Shown: in pieces, positions 51,121 through 59,151 of the stretch
Numbering within the stretch: position 1 is the stretch's first letter
Layout of the letters: each line of letters begins with the position of its first letter
DNA from: Sulfuricaulis limicola
GTDB taxonomy: Bacteria; Pseudomonadota; Gammaproteobacteria; Acidiferrobacterales; Sulfurifustaceae
Assembly (NCBI RefSeq): GCF_002355735.1
Contig: NZ_AP014879.1
Span: forward strand, 1,860,001 to 1,924,000
Length of the DNA stretch: 64,000 nucleotides
Reading direction: 5' to 3'
Translations under genes and position numbers: made by a program
Notes under the pieces: generated by a model
What the model was told of the DNA's origin: nothing
What the model saw: the letters and a program-made list of their open reading frames with translations, nothing else
The model's database searches: none

Positions 51121-52540
51121 ACCTCATGGCGTCGTCTTCGTCCTGACCCTGGCGCTCGGCGGCTGCATCAATCTGGCGCCGAAATATGAGCGCCCGGCGG
51201 CCGAACTGCCCGCGGAGTGGAAAGCCCCCGAGGGCCAAAGCGCCGCCGCCCTGGGCGCGCCATGGTGGAAGATCTACGGCGACGCGCAGCTCGACCGCAT
51301 GGTGGACGAGGCGCTGGCGCACAACGCCAACCTGGCCGTGGCGGTGGCGCGGGTGGACGAGGCGCGCGCCCTGCTCGGCGAAACACGCTCCGGGCAATTT
51401 CCGACCGTGGACGCTGCTTACAGCCGCGACCGCACCCAGTCTTCGCTGCGCACCGCCATGCCCTTGCCGCCGGGCGTGATACGCCAGCGCGACAATTACC
51501 GCGGCACATTGAATGTCTCCTATGAGCTGGATCTGTGGGGCCGCCTGCGCAACGCCACCCGGGCCGCGCGCGCCGAACTGCTGGCCACCGAGGCGGCGCA
51601 GGAAACGGTGCGGATCGCGCTGGCCGCGGACGTGGTGCAGGCTTACTACTCCCTGCGCTCGCTCGATGAGCAGGTGGCCGCGACACAACGCTCGGTGACC
51701 TCGCGCGCCGAATCACTGGCACTGCAAAAGAAACGTTACGACGCCGGCGTCATTTCCGAATTCGAGTATCGCCAGCTCGAAGCCGAGGAACTGGCGGCGC
51801 GCGCCCAATTGCCCGTGCTCGAAAGCCGGCGCGCCCGGCAGGAAAACGCGCTGGCGGTCCTGCTCGGCCGCAGTCCCCGCGCCATCTATTCGGACACGGT
51901 CGTGGCAACGGCAACGCCGGCGGAAGCACCGGCCCGGGAACAGGCGCTCGTGGTGCCCACGGGCCTGCCCTCGGAACTGTTGTTGCGCCGGCCTGATCTG
52001 ATCGAGGCCGAACAGCGCCTGATCGCCGCCAACGCCCGTATCGGCGCCGCGCGCGCGGCGTACTTCCCGTCGCTGTCCATCACCGGATTTTTCGGCGGCG
52101 AGAGCGCCGCCATGAGCGAGCTGTTCACCGGTCCCGCCGGCACCTGGCAGGCGGCGGCGTCGCTCACGCAACCCATCTGGAACGCCGGACGCGTCGGCGC
52201 GCAGGTGGATGCCGCCAACGCGCGCCAGCGTCAGGCCCTGGCGCAGTACCAGCTGGCCATCCAGAACGCGTTTCGCGACGTACGCGACGCCATCGTGGCG
52301 CAATCCAGGACGCGTGAGCAGTTCGAGGCTGAAGACAAGCGCGCCGCGACCCTGCGCGAAGCACTGCGCCTGGCCAAGCTGCGCTATGAGAGCGGCGTCG
52401 CCAGCCAGCTCGATGTGCTCGACGCCGAACGCAACCTGCTGGCCGCCGAGCTCAATCGCAGCGATGCCCTGCGCGCGCAGCGCGCCGCGGTCGCCGACCT
52501 GTTCAAGGCGCTCGGCGGTGGCTGGGACGCCGGTGCCTGA
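51107..52540 (+). CDS. Outer-membrane efflux lipoprotein (NodT/OprM type)
   Basis: 477 residues. A lipoprotein signal ends LALGGC, followed by INLAPKYERPAAELP, the typical start of NodT-type factors. Two repeated outer-membrane-efflux domains show LDRMVDEALAHNANLAVAVA, NYRGTLNVSYELDLWGRLRN, LLRRPDLIEAEQRLIAANAR and YESGVASQLDVLDAERNLL. It forms the TolC-like exit duct with the two upstream gene products. A strong terminator follows 10 bp after the stop. Confidence 0.94.
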   Translation: MSRFKPHGVVFVLTLALGGCINLAPKYERPAAELPAEWKAPEGQSAAALGAPWWKIYGDAQLDRMVDEALAHNANLAVAVARVDEARALLGETRSGQFPTVDAAYSRDRTQSSLRTAMPLPPGVIRQRDNYRGTLNVSYELDLWGRLRNATRAARAELLATEAAQETVRIALAADVVQAYYSLRSLDEQVAATQRSVTSRAESLALQKKRYDAGVISEFEYRQLEAEELAARAQLPVLESRRARQENALAVLLGRSPRAIYSDTVVATATPAEAPAREQALVVPTGLPSELLLRRPDLIEAEQRLIAANARIGAARAAYFPSLSITGFFGGESAAMSELFTGPAGTWQAAASLTQPIWNAGRVGAQVDAANARQRQALAQYQLAIQNAFRDVRDAIVAQSRTREQFEAEDKRAATLREALRLAKLRYESGVASQLDVLDAERNLLAAELNRSDALRAQRAAVADLFKALGGGWDAGA

Positions 52541-52549
52541 CCCAAAATA

Positions 52550-52573
52550 CAAAGGGCCCGCAAGGGCCCTTTG
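52550..52573. terminator. Bidirectional intrinsic terminator
   Basis: A perfect 10-bp stem CAAAGGGCCC / GGGCCCTTTG with a GCAA tetraloop, followed by TCATT on the plus strand. It lies between the efflux operon and the convergent gene at 52594 and can serve both, although the T-rich tails are short. Confidence 0.8.
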
Positions 52574-52593
52574 TCATTCCTCGTCCGACGCGA

Positions 52594-53163
52594 TCAGTGA
52601 ACGCGCGCGGCCCGTTCGGGGCGCGCCGGGCGCTCCGGGCGGGACACCCGTTCAGGCCGTCCGGCCCTTTCAACCCTGGTCGCGGTGGCGGGTTTCCCGG
52701 ACTTGCCGACGTTCGAGGCTGCTGTAGTGCGCGCCTCATTGCGCACGTGCTGCGCGGCGCTGACTACCGGACCGAGCTTGAAACCGAAATAATTGGCGAT
52801 CTTGCCCCAGCCCATTTTCTGGCCCCGAAGCGTTTCGATTTTGTTCAGCGCCGCAGTCATCGTCGGGTAGGTGTTGGCATCGGTCTGCATCAGCTGCTGC
52901 GCCATGGACAGTTCAATGGTGGTTTCGCCCCATCCCTGCTTGTTGGCGCGCAGGCTCTCGACCACGCCGGGCTCGACATTGAACTGTTTGGCCAATGACT
53001 GAATCCGGTCAGCCTGTCCCGCATGCGCCCAGTCTTTGTCGATATCCTTGCGGACGGTTTCGAGTTGCGCCTCGTCGGCGTCAACCCGTGCCCACAACGG
53101 CGTGCTGATCGAAAACAGCAGAATCAATCCGCCCAATACGGCTGTCGTCAGTGTTCCATTCAT
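52594..53163 (-). CDS. Exported protein with Arg/Pro-rich tail, unknown function
   Basis: 189 residues. A signal peptide (LTTAVLGGLILLFSISTPLW, cleavage near ARV) is followed by a helical, mixed-charge region (VDADEAQLETVRKDIDKDW, QSLAKQFNVEPGVVESLRAN, GWGKIANYFGFKLGPVVSAA) and a tail with RPER repeated three times. No family recognised. The ATG at 53163 has AAGGAGG upstream and is preferred over an upstream in-frame extension. The very basic tail could bind nucleic acid, anionic polysaccharide or LPS (inference). Confidence 0.7.
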   Translation of the reverse strand: MNGTLTTAVLGGLILLFSISTPLWARVDADEAQLETVRKDIDKDWAHAGQADRIQSLAKQFNVEPGVVESLRANKQGWGETTIELSMAQQLMQTDANTYPTMTAALNKIETLRGQKMGWGKIANYFGFKLGPVVSAAQHVRNEARTTAASNVGKSGKPATATRVERAGRPERVSRPERPARPERAARVH

Positions 53164-53250
53164 GATGGCCTCCTTCCTGCTTGACTGAGTTATGTTTGAG
53201 TCATTAACGCACGAAAGGATCAAACAGACGATAGCCGTTCGGCGGCGAAA

Positions 53251-53478
53251 TCAGGCCTCCCATTCCTCCAGCGGCGAGGATGGCTGGCGTCTTTCGGCGA
53301 GCAGGTTTTTCGCCTTGACCTCGGTTTCGGCAAAGGCCATGCGGATACCATTGGGATTGTCGGGGGATTCGGACGCGCGCAACTCGCGGCAAAGATCTTT
53401 CGCTTCCTTGAATTTTTCGCAGGTTTTGACGAGGCTCAGTTCCCTGTTGGCCGAGATGCGGAAGACGAAATAAGGCAT
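53251..53478 (-). CDS. Small hypothetical protein
   Basis: 75 residues, soluble. PYFVFRISANRELSLVKTCE, EAKDLCRELRASESPDN and IRMAFAETEVKAKNLLAERR resemble small proteins found widely in Beta- and Gammaproteobacteria but with no assigned role. Composition and length fit a real gene. It lies just after a repeat-rich intergenic segment in its own reading direction. Confidence 0.6.
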   Translation of the reverse strand: MPYFVFRISANRELSLVKTCEKFKEAKDLCRELRASESPDNPNGIRMAFAETEVKAKNLLAERRQPSSPLEEWEA

Positions 53479-53520
53479 GGTGTATCCCCGTGTATTAAAA
53501 CCTGGAAAAAAGAAAATTAG

Positions 53521-53591
53521 ACAGGATTTACAGGATTAACAGGATTCCTGTTTCGCAATATTTTTAATCCTGTAAATCCTGTTAATCCTGT
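53521..53591. repeat. Large inverted repeat of ACAGGATT units
   Basis: The left arm (53521-53546) is three copies of an ACAGGATT-type unit joined by T or A; the right arm (53566-53591) is the complement with the unit order slightly changed. The arms are 26 bp with a 19-bp spacer and can form a long stem between two minus-strand genes. Typical of dispersed intergenic palindromes. Confidence 0.85.
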
Positions 53592-53639
53592 CCATTAATT
53601 TATATCCCGGAATGCTACCCCGGCGCCGATCTTGTGTCA

Positions 53640-54467
53640 TCACTCGCCGACGTGCAACAACTGCCCGCGCACGCGCGCGACCTTGAAGAACGCCAGGAAC
53701 GCGGCAAAACCCGCGGTGAGATAGACCACGTTGAGCAGCACCGCGTGCAGCAGCAAATCCGCGCGGAAGACATGGTCGAACAGCACCGAGCGCATACCCT
53801 CGAACACATGGCTCGACGGCAGGATGGCCGCGACATATTGCAGCCATTCCGGCAGGGTCGCGATCGGGTAATACACGCCGCTGATGGGTTGCACCGCGAA
53901 AATGGCGATCCACGCCATGCTCTCGGCGCCGAGGCCGTAGCGCAGCACGATGCCCGACACCAGCAGGCCGATGGCCCAGCCCATGACGATGAGATTGATG
54001 AAAAACGCCAGCAGCGGCAGGCCCAGACTGAAAACGGAGAAATCAAACAACGGAATGGCAATCAGCGCCGCGCCGCCTACGCCTATGAGCGTGCGGATCA
54101 GGCTCATGGTCAGCAGCGCGCAACCCAGCTCGAACGGCCGCAACGGACTCACGAACAGATGCCCCAGGTTGCGCGACCACATCTCTTCCATGAACACCAG
54201 CGACACCCCGAGCTGGCCGCGGAACAGCACGTCCCACAACAGCACACCGGAGAGCAATACCCCCGAGGCCTGCGCGATCCAGGAGCTGTGATTCACCAGG
54301 AATACCGTAATGAATCCCCACAGGATCATCTGCACCGTCGGCCAGTACACCAGCTCCAGGATGCGCGGCCCGGAGCTGCGCAGCAGATAGGTATGCCGCA
54401 GCACCAGCGCGTAAACCCGCCGCAGGGACGGAACAAAACCGGTATGGGCGCGCGCGATCACGCTCAT
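53640..54467 (-). CDS. ABC-2 type transporter permease
   Basis: 275 residues, six predicted helices. LRSSGPRILELVYWPTVQMI, the DVLFRGQLGVSLVFMEEMWS stretch, NLGHLFVSPLRPFELG and the end GVYYPIATLPEWLQYVAAIL match ABC-2 membrane components that export polysaccharides, lipids or drugs. The ATG at 54467 overlaps the ATPase stop (ATGA). The frame continues upstream inside the ATPase gene, but that part is antisense to the domain start. Substrate unknown. Confidence 0.87.
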   Translation of the reverse strand: MSVIARAHTGFVPSLRRVYALVLRHTYLLRSSGPRILELVYWPTVQMILWGFITVFLVNHSSWIAQASGVLLSGVLLWDVLFRGQLGVSLVFMEEMWSRNLGHLFVSPLRPFELGCALLTMSLIRTLIGVGGAALIAIPLFDFSVFSLGLPLLAFFINLIVMGWAIGLLVSGIVLRYGLGAESMAWIAIFAVQPISGVYYPIATLPEWLQYVAAILPSSHVFEGMRSVLFDHVFRADLLLHAVLLNVVYLTAGFAAFLAFFKVARVRGQLLHVGE

Positions 54468-55234
54468 GGCTTCACCGCCTGCCTGTCGGCCGGGGCCAGA
54501 TCGCGCCGGCGCTCGCGCGCGATGTCGATAAACACCTCTTCCATGTTGTGCCGCCCGTAGCGCGCCAGCAGCTGCGCCGGCGTGCCGCGGTCCACCACCT
54601 TGCCGGCGCGCAGCATGATGACGTCGTCGCACAGGCGCTCCACCTCCGACATGTTGTGCGAAGCCAGCAGGATGGTGGTGCCGGTGCGCTTGCGATAAGC
54701 CTCCAGCATGCCGCGCACGTAATCGGCGGTGTCGGGGTCGAGCGAGGCGGTCGGCTCGTCGAGCAGCATCAGTTCCGGCTCGTTCAGCAGCGCCTTGGCC
54801 AGCACCACGCGGGTTTTCTCCCCCGCCGACAGCTGCCCGTAGGGACGGCTCAGGAAACGTCCGATCTGGAGTTCCTCGCTGAGCGCATTGATGCGCGCGG
54901 GGATGTCGATAATGCCGTAAAGCCGCGCATAGACCGTGAGGTTTTCGCGCACCGTGAGCCGGCGCGGCAGATCGACATACGGCGAGGAGAAATTCAGGCG
55001 CGGCAGCACGCGGTAACGGTGGCGCAGCATGTCCACGCCGAACACGGAAACGTTGCCTGAGGTCGGCAGCAGCAGGCCGAGCAGCATGGACAGCGTGGTG
55101 GTCTTGCCGGCGCCGTTACCGCCCAGCAGCGCCGTGGTCGATTGCGCCGCGACATCGAAGCTGATGTCATCGACGGCGATGACGCTGTCGAAATGCTTGC
55201 TGACGCGGGAAATGGAAACAACAGATGCAGACAT
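54464..55234 (-). CDS. ABC transporter ATP-binding protein
   Basis: 256 residues. Walker A GGNGAGKTTT (about 35-44), the signature LSAGEKTRVVLAKALL, Walker B LMLLDEPTASLD and the H-loop in LLASHNMSEVERL are all present, so it should be an active ATPase. It belongs to the ABC-2 exporter type (multidrug or Nod-factor-like). Forms an overlapping pair with the downstream permease. First gene of the pair. Confidence 0.9.
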   Translation of the reverse strand: MSASVVSISRVSKHFDSVIAVDDISFDVAAQSTTALLGGNGAGKTTTLSMLLGLLLPTSGNVSVFGVDMLRHRYRVLPRLNFSSPYVDLPRRLTVRENLTVYARLYGIIDIPARINALSEELQIGRFLSRPYGQLSAGEKTRVVLAKALLNEPELMLLDEPTASLDPDTADYVRGMLEAYRKRTGTTILLASHNMSEVERLCDDVIMLRAGKVVDRGTPAQLLARYGRHNMEEVFIDIARERRRDLAPADRQAVKP

Positions 55235-55332
55235 GAGGCGCGCAGATTAGCGCAAGGCAGCAAGCTTGTCAGCCAAGCCAGATATTCATGTAGGTTGGGG
55301 TGAGGCGCGGTACGCCGAACCCCAACATTGCT

Positions 55333-55399
55333 GTCATTCCAACGAAAGCCGGAATCCAGACTATTTAATTAACTGGATGCCGGCCTCCGCCGGCATGAC
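55333..55399. repeat. Intergenic inverted repeat
   Basis: Arms of 27 bp (55333-55359 and 55373-55399) pair with about 7 mismatches. They begin GTCATTCC and end GGCATGAC, with a TATTTAATTA-type spacer. It lies between the exporter genes and dnaQ and could serve as a terminator. A common kind of dispersed palindrome. Confidence 0.75.
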
Positions 55400-55407
55400 G
55401 ACTGACT

Positions 55408-56157
55408 TCAGGTGCCAGCAGTCACCAGCTTCTTCCACAAACACTTCCCGCCGCTTTTCTTGTCCAGTTCCTCCAGCCAAGCCTGATGCGCGGCCAGTTC
55501 CTCGGCGGTAGCCACTATCACCGGCAGCTTCGGGCGGTTCGGGTCGAGGCGGCGGATATCCGAGGGCGCGGCGACGACGTTGCCGGTCGTGGCGCCTTTC
55601 ATGTGGCTGTGCGCATCCTCGAACAGCCCGGTCTGGCCGCCGGTCATGGCCAGATACACGTCCGCCAGGATCTCGGCGTCGAGCAACGCGCCATGCAGCG
55701 AACGGTGCGAATTGTCCACGTTGTAGCGCCGGCACAGCGAATCGAGGTCGTTCTTCTGGCCCGGATGCATGGAACGCGCCAGCTTCAGGGTGTCCACCAC
55801 GGAACAGATTTCCTCGATGCGCACCGGCTTCCCGCCGTTCGTCACCCGGGACAATTCACTATTGAGGAATCCGATATCGAACGGCGCGTTGTGAATGATC
55901 AGCTCCGCGCCCTCGATGAAATCCAGCAGCGCCTGCGCGATGTCGGCGAATTTCGGCTTCTCCGCCAGCATCTCGTTGGTGATCCCGTGCACCTCCATCG
56001 CCCCCGCGTCGATCTCCCGCCCCGGGTTGATGTACTGCTGATAGCGGTTATTGCTCGCGCGCCGGTTGATCAGCTCGACACAGCCGATTTCAATGATCCG
56101 GTGGCCCTCGGAAGGTTCGAGGCCGGTGGTTTCCGTATCGAGAATTATCTGGCGCAT
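55408..56157 (-). CDS. dnaQ: DNA polymerase III epsilon subunit (3'-5' proofreading exonuclease)
   Basis: 249 residues. The DEDDh exonuclease motifs are complete: LDTETTGLE (Asp7, Glu9), HNAPFDIGFLN, and SLHGALLDAEILADVY with the His and last Asp. The C-terminal end continues past the domain as in bacterial epsilon subunits, where it binds the alpha subunit. AAGGAA precedes the ATG. In Gammaproteobacteria dnaQ lies beside rnhA; here a Coa1-like gene separates them and both are on the minus strand. Confidence 0.95.
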   Translation of the reverse strand: MRQIILDTETTGLEPSEGHRIIEIGCVELINRRASNNRYQQYINPGREIDAGAMEVHGITNEMLAEKPKFADIAQALLDFIEGAELIIHNAPFDIGFLNSELSRVTNGGKPVRIEEICSVVDTLKLARSMHPGQKNDLDSLCRRYNVDNSHRSLHGALLDAEILADVYLAMTGGQTGLFEDAHSHMKGATTGNVVAAPSDIRRLDPNRPKLPVIVATAEELAAHQAWLEELDKKSGGKCLWKKLVTAGT

Positions 56158-56221
56158 TGTGATTTCCTTCCGTGCATTCTATCAAAATAAAAAGGTCAAC
56201 CTGTTGATGCATACAAACTAT

Positions 56222-56827
56222 CTATTTTGGTGAGAGATCGATTCTTGCCTCACGTCCTTCTATTTCAAGCTCAAGTCTATTAATACGCCATGCACCCATA
56301 TCTTTAGTGGCATCTATATACAACATGCCTTTGGCTTTCGTACCTTCGACCGGAACTGTTAATTGTGCAGTCCCAGTGGGCCCGGAAGATTGAAAGTTAC
56401 CCTGCACCATCCCCGTGGTGATCGGGGCGCCCAATACCGATACTGCTTCCTGACTTTGCTCCAACCTTGAATAAGCTAATTGATATGCATCAGAACTTTT
56501 GAGGGCAGATGACACAAAGAAAAAAACTGCCACGAAAAAACAGATGAAGAAGACGATGACAATAATGCCCCATATAGCCCATTTTTTCTGAATACGCTTA
56601 AATTGCTCAACGCTTTCCCAACGCTTATTTCTCCATGCCCAGACACTCCCTTTGGCGCCCAAAACGAATGGCATGATTATATTTACCAGAGGGACGAACA
56701 TCAGCAATGCAATATAGGTGTTGTTGCCAATCCCCCAGATCCAGTTCAATAAAAACGCGCCCCAATTCCAACGATCGATTTCGGCCGGTACTGCGGCCAA
56801 TTTCCCTTGACCCGAAGTGTTTTCCAT
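56222..56827 (-). CDS. Coa1/Tim21-like membrane protein
   Basis: 201 residues. It has a hydrophobic N-terminal part (NWGAFLLNWIWGIGNNTYIA, LMFVPLVNIIMPFVLGAKGS), a helix near 80-110 and a C-terminal domain (LGAPITTGMVQGNFQSSGPT, AQLTVPVEGTKAKGMLYIDA, WRINRLELEIEGREARI) that fits the cytochrome-oxidase-assembly Coa1 family. The gene is clearly more AT-rich than its neighbours and has many A/T-ending codons. It sits between dnaQ and rnhA, unlike the usual order, so it may be a later insertion. Confidence 0.72.
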   Translation of the reverse strand: MENTSGQGKLAAVPAEIDRWNWGAFLLNWIWGIGNNTYIALLMFVPLVNIIMPFVLGAKGSVWAWRNKRWESVEQFKRIQKKWAIWGIIVIVFFICFFVAVFFFVSSALKSSDAYQLAYSRLEQSQEAVSVLGAPITTGMVQGNFQSSGPTGTAQLTVPVEGTKAKGMLYIDATKDMGAWRINRLELEIEGREARIDLSPK

Positions 56828-56891
56828 TTTTCTTCTCGACTAAGGTAGGACAACTGTTATTAAAATAACATCGCTGATATTTAGGCCGAGT

Positions 56892-57329
56892 TTATGACAA
56901 CATCTCCTCAATCGCCCGATTCGCCAATTGATCCGCCCTCTCATTCTCCTCATGCCCGCTATGCCCCTTGATCCACTTCCAGTGGATCTTGTGCTTGTGC
57001 GCGGCTTCGTCGAGGCGCTGCCATAAGTCCTGGTTTTTCACCGGCTTCTTGTCCGCGGTCTTCCAGCCGCGACGCTTCCAGCTGGCGAGCCATTCGGTGA
57101 TGCCTTTTTTCACATACTGCGAGTCGGTAGTGAGCGTGACATCGCACGGTCGTTTCAACGCTTCGAGCGCCTGGATCGCCGCCATGAGCTCCATGCGGTT
57201 GTTGGTGGTCTCGCGCTCGGCGCCGTAGAGTTCCTTCTCGTGGTCGTCCTTGAACAGGATCGCGCCCCAGCCCCCGGGTCCGGGATTGCCGCGGCAGGCG
57301 CCGTCAGTGAAGATCGTGACTTTGTCCAT
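56892..57329 (-). CDS. rnhA: Ribonuclease HI
   Basis: 145 residues. It starts [20 protein letters not shown] with Asp8 (TDG), then [11 protein letters not shown] (Glu), [13 protein letters not shown] (Asp) and [20 protein letters not shown] (His and last Asp), the full catalytic set. Cuts RNA in RNA-DNA hybrids. Normal length. Convergent or nearby genes match the gammaproteobacterial dnaQ-rnhA neighbourhood. Confidence 0.95.
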   Translation of the reverse strand: MDKVTIFTDGACRGNPGPGGWGAILFKDDHEKELYGAERETTNNRMELMAAIQALEALKRPCDVTLTTDSQYVKKGITEWLASWKRRGWKTADKKPVKNQDLWQRLDEAAHKHKIHWKWIKGHSGHEENERADQLANRAIEEMLS

Positions 57330-57338
57330 GAAGGAAAA

Positions 57339-57420
57339 TCACCGCAAAGACGCAAAGGACGCAAAGAAAAGCATTTTTAAATTTCAAGAATTCTTTGCGC
57401 TCTTTGCGCCTTTGCGGTGA
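57339..57420. repeat. Intergenic inverted repeat between rnhA and the methyltransferase gene
   Basis: Arms of 30 bp (57339-57368 and 57391-57420) pair at 27 of 30 positions. They carry GCAAAG/CTTTGC units at a 10-bp spacing and enclose an AT-rich centre. This can form a long stem between two minus-strand genes. Confidence 0.85.
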
Positions 57421-57437
57421 AAATTCATAAAAAGCAT

Positions 57438-58205
57438 TTATTGTTTGCGGAACGGCAGGATCATCCCGCGCGCGGCGGGTTGGGCCGCGCCCGAGGCGGC
57501 GGTGCGTTTGGTTTTCCAGCTCACCGGCAGCGGTGTCACGCCGACGACGCGCTTCTTCGCCACCACCAGATACACCCCCGCCATCATCGGCCACCAGCGG
57601 TCGCCCATCTTGTCGAGGAAGTGCAGGCGGTGCATGAAACCTTCGTTTCGCAGCGGCGGACGGTAATACAGCATCATGCCGTGCGTGGTCTCGAAATCGA
57701 GCAGCGCCAGCCAGTCCTTGATGCGCGCCAGGCGGAAGAATTTTCCGCACCACGGCGCGGGGCGCGGCCGGCGCGCGACGAGGCGGCGGAGTCCCCACAT
57801 GCTCATGGGATTGAAACCCAGGATCACGACATGCCCTTCGGGGCGCAGCACGCGGCTGACCTCGCGCAAGACCTGGTGCGGGTCGTCGCAGAAATCGAGG
57901 GTGTGCGGCAGGATCATGACGTCGGCGCTCCTGGTGTCGAGCGGGAGTTCTTCCGGGACACTGCGCACCCGGCATCTGCCGGGTTCGGCCTGGTCGTCGA
58001 GCAGGATGCGCGTGGGGGCTATGCAGGCATCCATCAGGTCGAAATCGCCGATGCGCCCGAGCTGGGCCGCCACGGTGCCGTAAAGATTAGGTAGCACCGC
58101 GCGCAGATGATGCGCCTCGTGCGCCTGCAGCGACCGCCCGAGCGGCGAATCGAACCACTGGTTGAGTTGCTGGCGCTGCATGGAACAGGAATCGCGCTCG
58201 CTCAT
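57438..58205 (-). CDS. Class I SAM-dependent methyltransferase (YafS-like)
   Basis: 255 residues. The methyltransferase_11-type core shows EELPLDTRSADVMILPHTLD, DDPHQVLREVSRVLRPEGHV and VILGFNPMSMWGLRRL. The usual SAM glycine-rich loop is not well kept, which is common in this group. The position next to gloB and rnhA, as in enteric yafS, supports the YafS-like call. Substrate unknown. Divergent from gloB with only 34 bp between the starts. Confidence 0.83.
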   Translation of the reverse strand: MSERDSCSMQRQQLNQWFDSPLGRSLQAHEAHHLRAVLPNLYGTVAAQLGRIGDFDLMDACIAPTRILLDDQAEPGRCRVRSVPEELPLDTRSADVMILPHTLDFCDDPHQVLREVSRVLRPEGHVVILGFNPMSMWGLRRLVARRPRPAPWCGKFFRLARIKDWLALLDFETTHGMMLYYRPPLRNEGFMHRLHFLDKMGDRWWPMMAGVYLVVAKKRVVGVTPLPVSWKTKRTAASGAAQPAARGMILPFRKQ

Positions 58206-58239
58206 TGACGTTCCCCCTGTGGCATCTCAAACTGGATGC

Positions 58240-59016
58240 ATGACCGATGTTTTACACGTCCGCGCCTTCGCCGACAACTATATATGGCTGATCCGCGGGA
58301 AATCGCAGGGCCATGTGGCCATCGTCGACCCCGGCGACGCCGATCCGGTGCTGGCAGCGCTGGAAAAACAGCGCCTCACGCCCGCCGCCATCCTGTGCAC
58401 CCATCATCACGGCGATCATGTCGGCGGCGTGGCGGATATTCTCAAACATTACTCCATCCCGGTGTACGGCCCGGCGCGCGAGCGCATCCCGACCCTCACG
58501 CACCGGCTGCAGGATGGCGATCATATTAATATTGCCGAACTCGGCCTCGAATTCGACGTGCTCGACGTCCCGGGCCATACCGCCGGGCATATCGCCTTCT
58601 CCGGCGGCGGCATGCTGTTCTGCGGCGATACCCTGTTCTCCGCCGGCTGCGGGCGGCTGTTCGAGGGCACCGCCGAGCAGATGCACGCCTCACTGTCCCG
58701 TTTCGCGGCGCTGCCCGAGGCCACCCGCATGTACTGTGGACATGAATATACCGAGGCCAACCTGCGCTTCGCGCTCACGGTCGAGCCGGACAATGCCGAC
58801 ACCCGTGCCTATCGCGAGCGGGCGCAGGCGCTGCGGAAGCAAAATCTCCCCACTCTGCCCTCCACTATCGGCCTAGAGCGACGCATAAACCCGTTTTTGC
58901 GCTCCGGGGTGGCTGGAGTGCGCCAAGCCGCGGAAAAACAGGCGGGTCATGCCCTGGTTTCGGAGGTGGAAGTATTCGCGGCACTACGCCGATGGAAGGA
59001 CGGTTTCAGGGGATGA
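58240..59016 (+). CDS. gloB: Hydroxyacylglutathione hydrolase (glyoxalase II)
   Basis: 258 residues. The beta-lactamase fold has its metal site THHHGDHVGGVAD (about 53-65), further ligands in PGHTAGHIAF, FCGDTLFSAGCGR and YCGHEYTEANLRFA, and the glutathione-binding C-terminal part (NPFLR, about residue 220). Hydrolyses S-lactoylglutathione to lactate and glutathione. The ATG at 58240 begins the domain directly (MTDVLHVRAFADNYIWLI); the frame extends to 58162 over the neighbour's start. Confidence 0.94.
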   Translation: MTDVLHVRAFADNYIWLIRGKSQGHVAIVDPGDADPVLAALEKQRLTPAAILCTHHHGDHVGGVADILKHYSIPVYGPARERIPTLTHRLQDGDHINIAELGLEFDVLDVPGHTAGHIAFSGGGMLFCGDTLFSAGCGRLFEGTAEQMHASLSRFAALPEATRMYCGHEYTEANLRFALTVEPDNADTRAYRERAQALRKQNLPTLPSTIGLERRINPFLRSGVAGVRQAAEKQAGHALVSEVEVFAALRRWKDGFRG

Positions 59017-59151
59017 GCGGAGGGTATTGTTTCGGACAAGAGTACCGAATCTGGTTACTCTCGCACTGGACAAATCGTGAAATTCGCATTTACTTAGTCA
59101 TGTAGTTCAAAGAGTTGACGCTACTTCCTCCAACAAATACTATTGCCCCAG

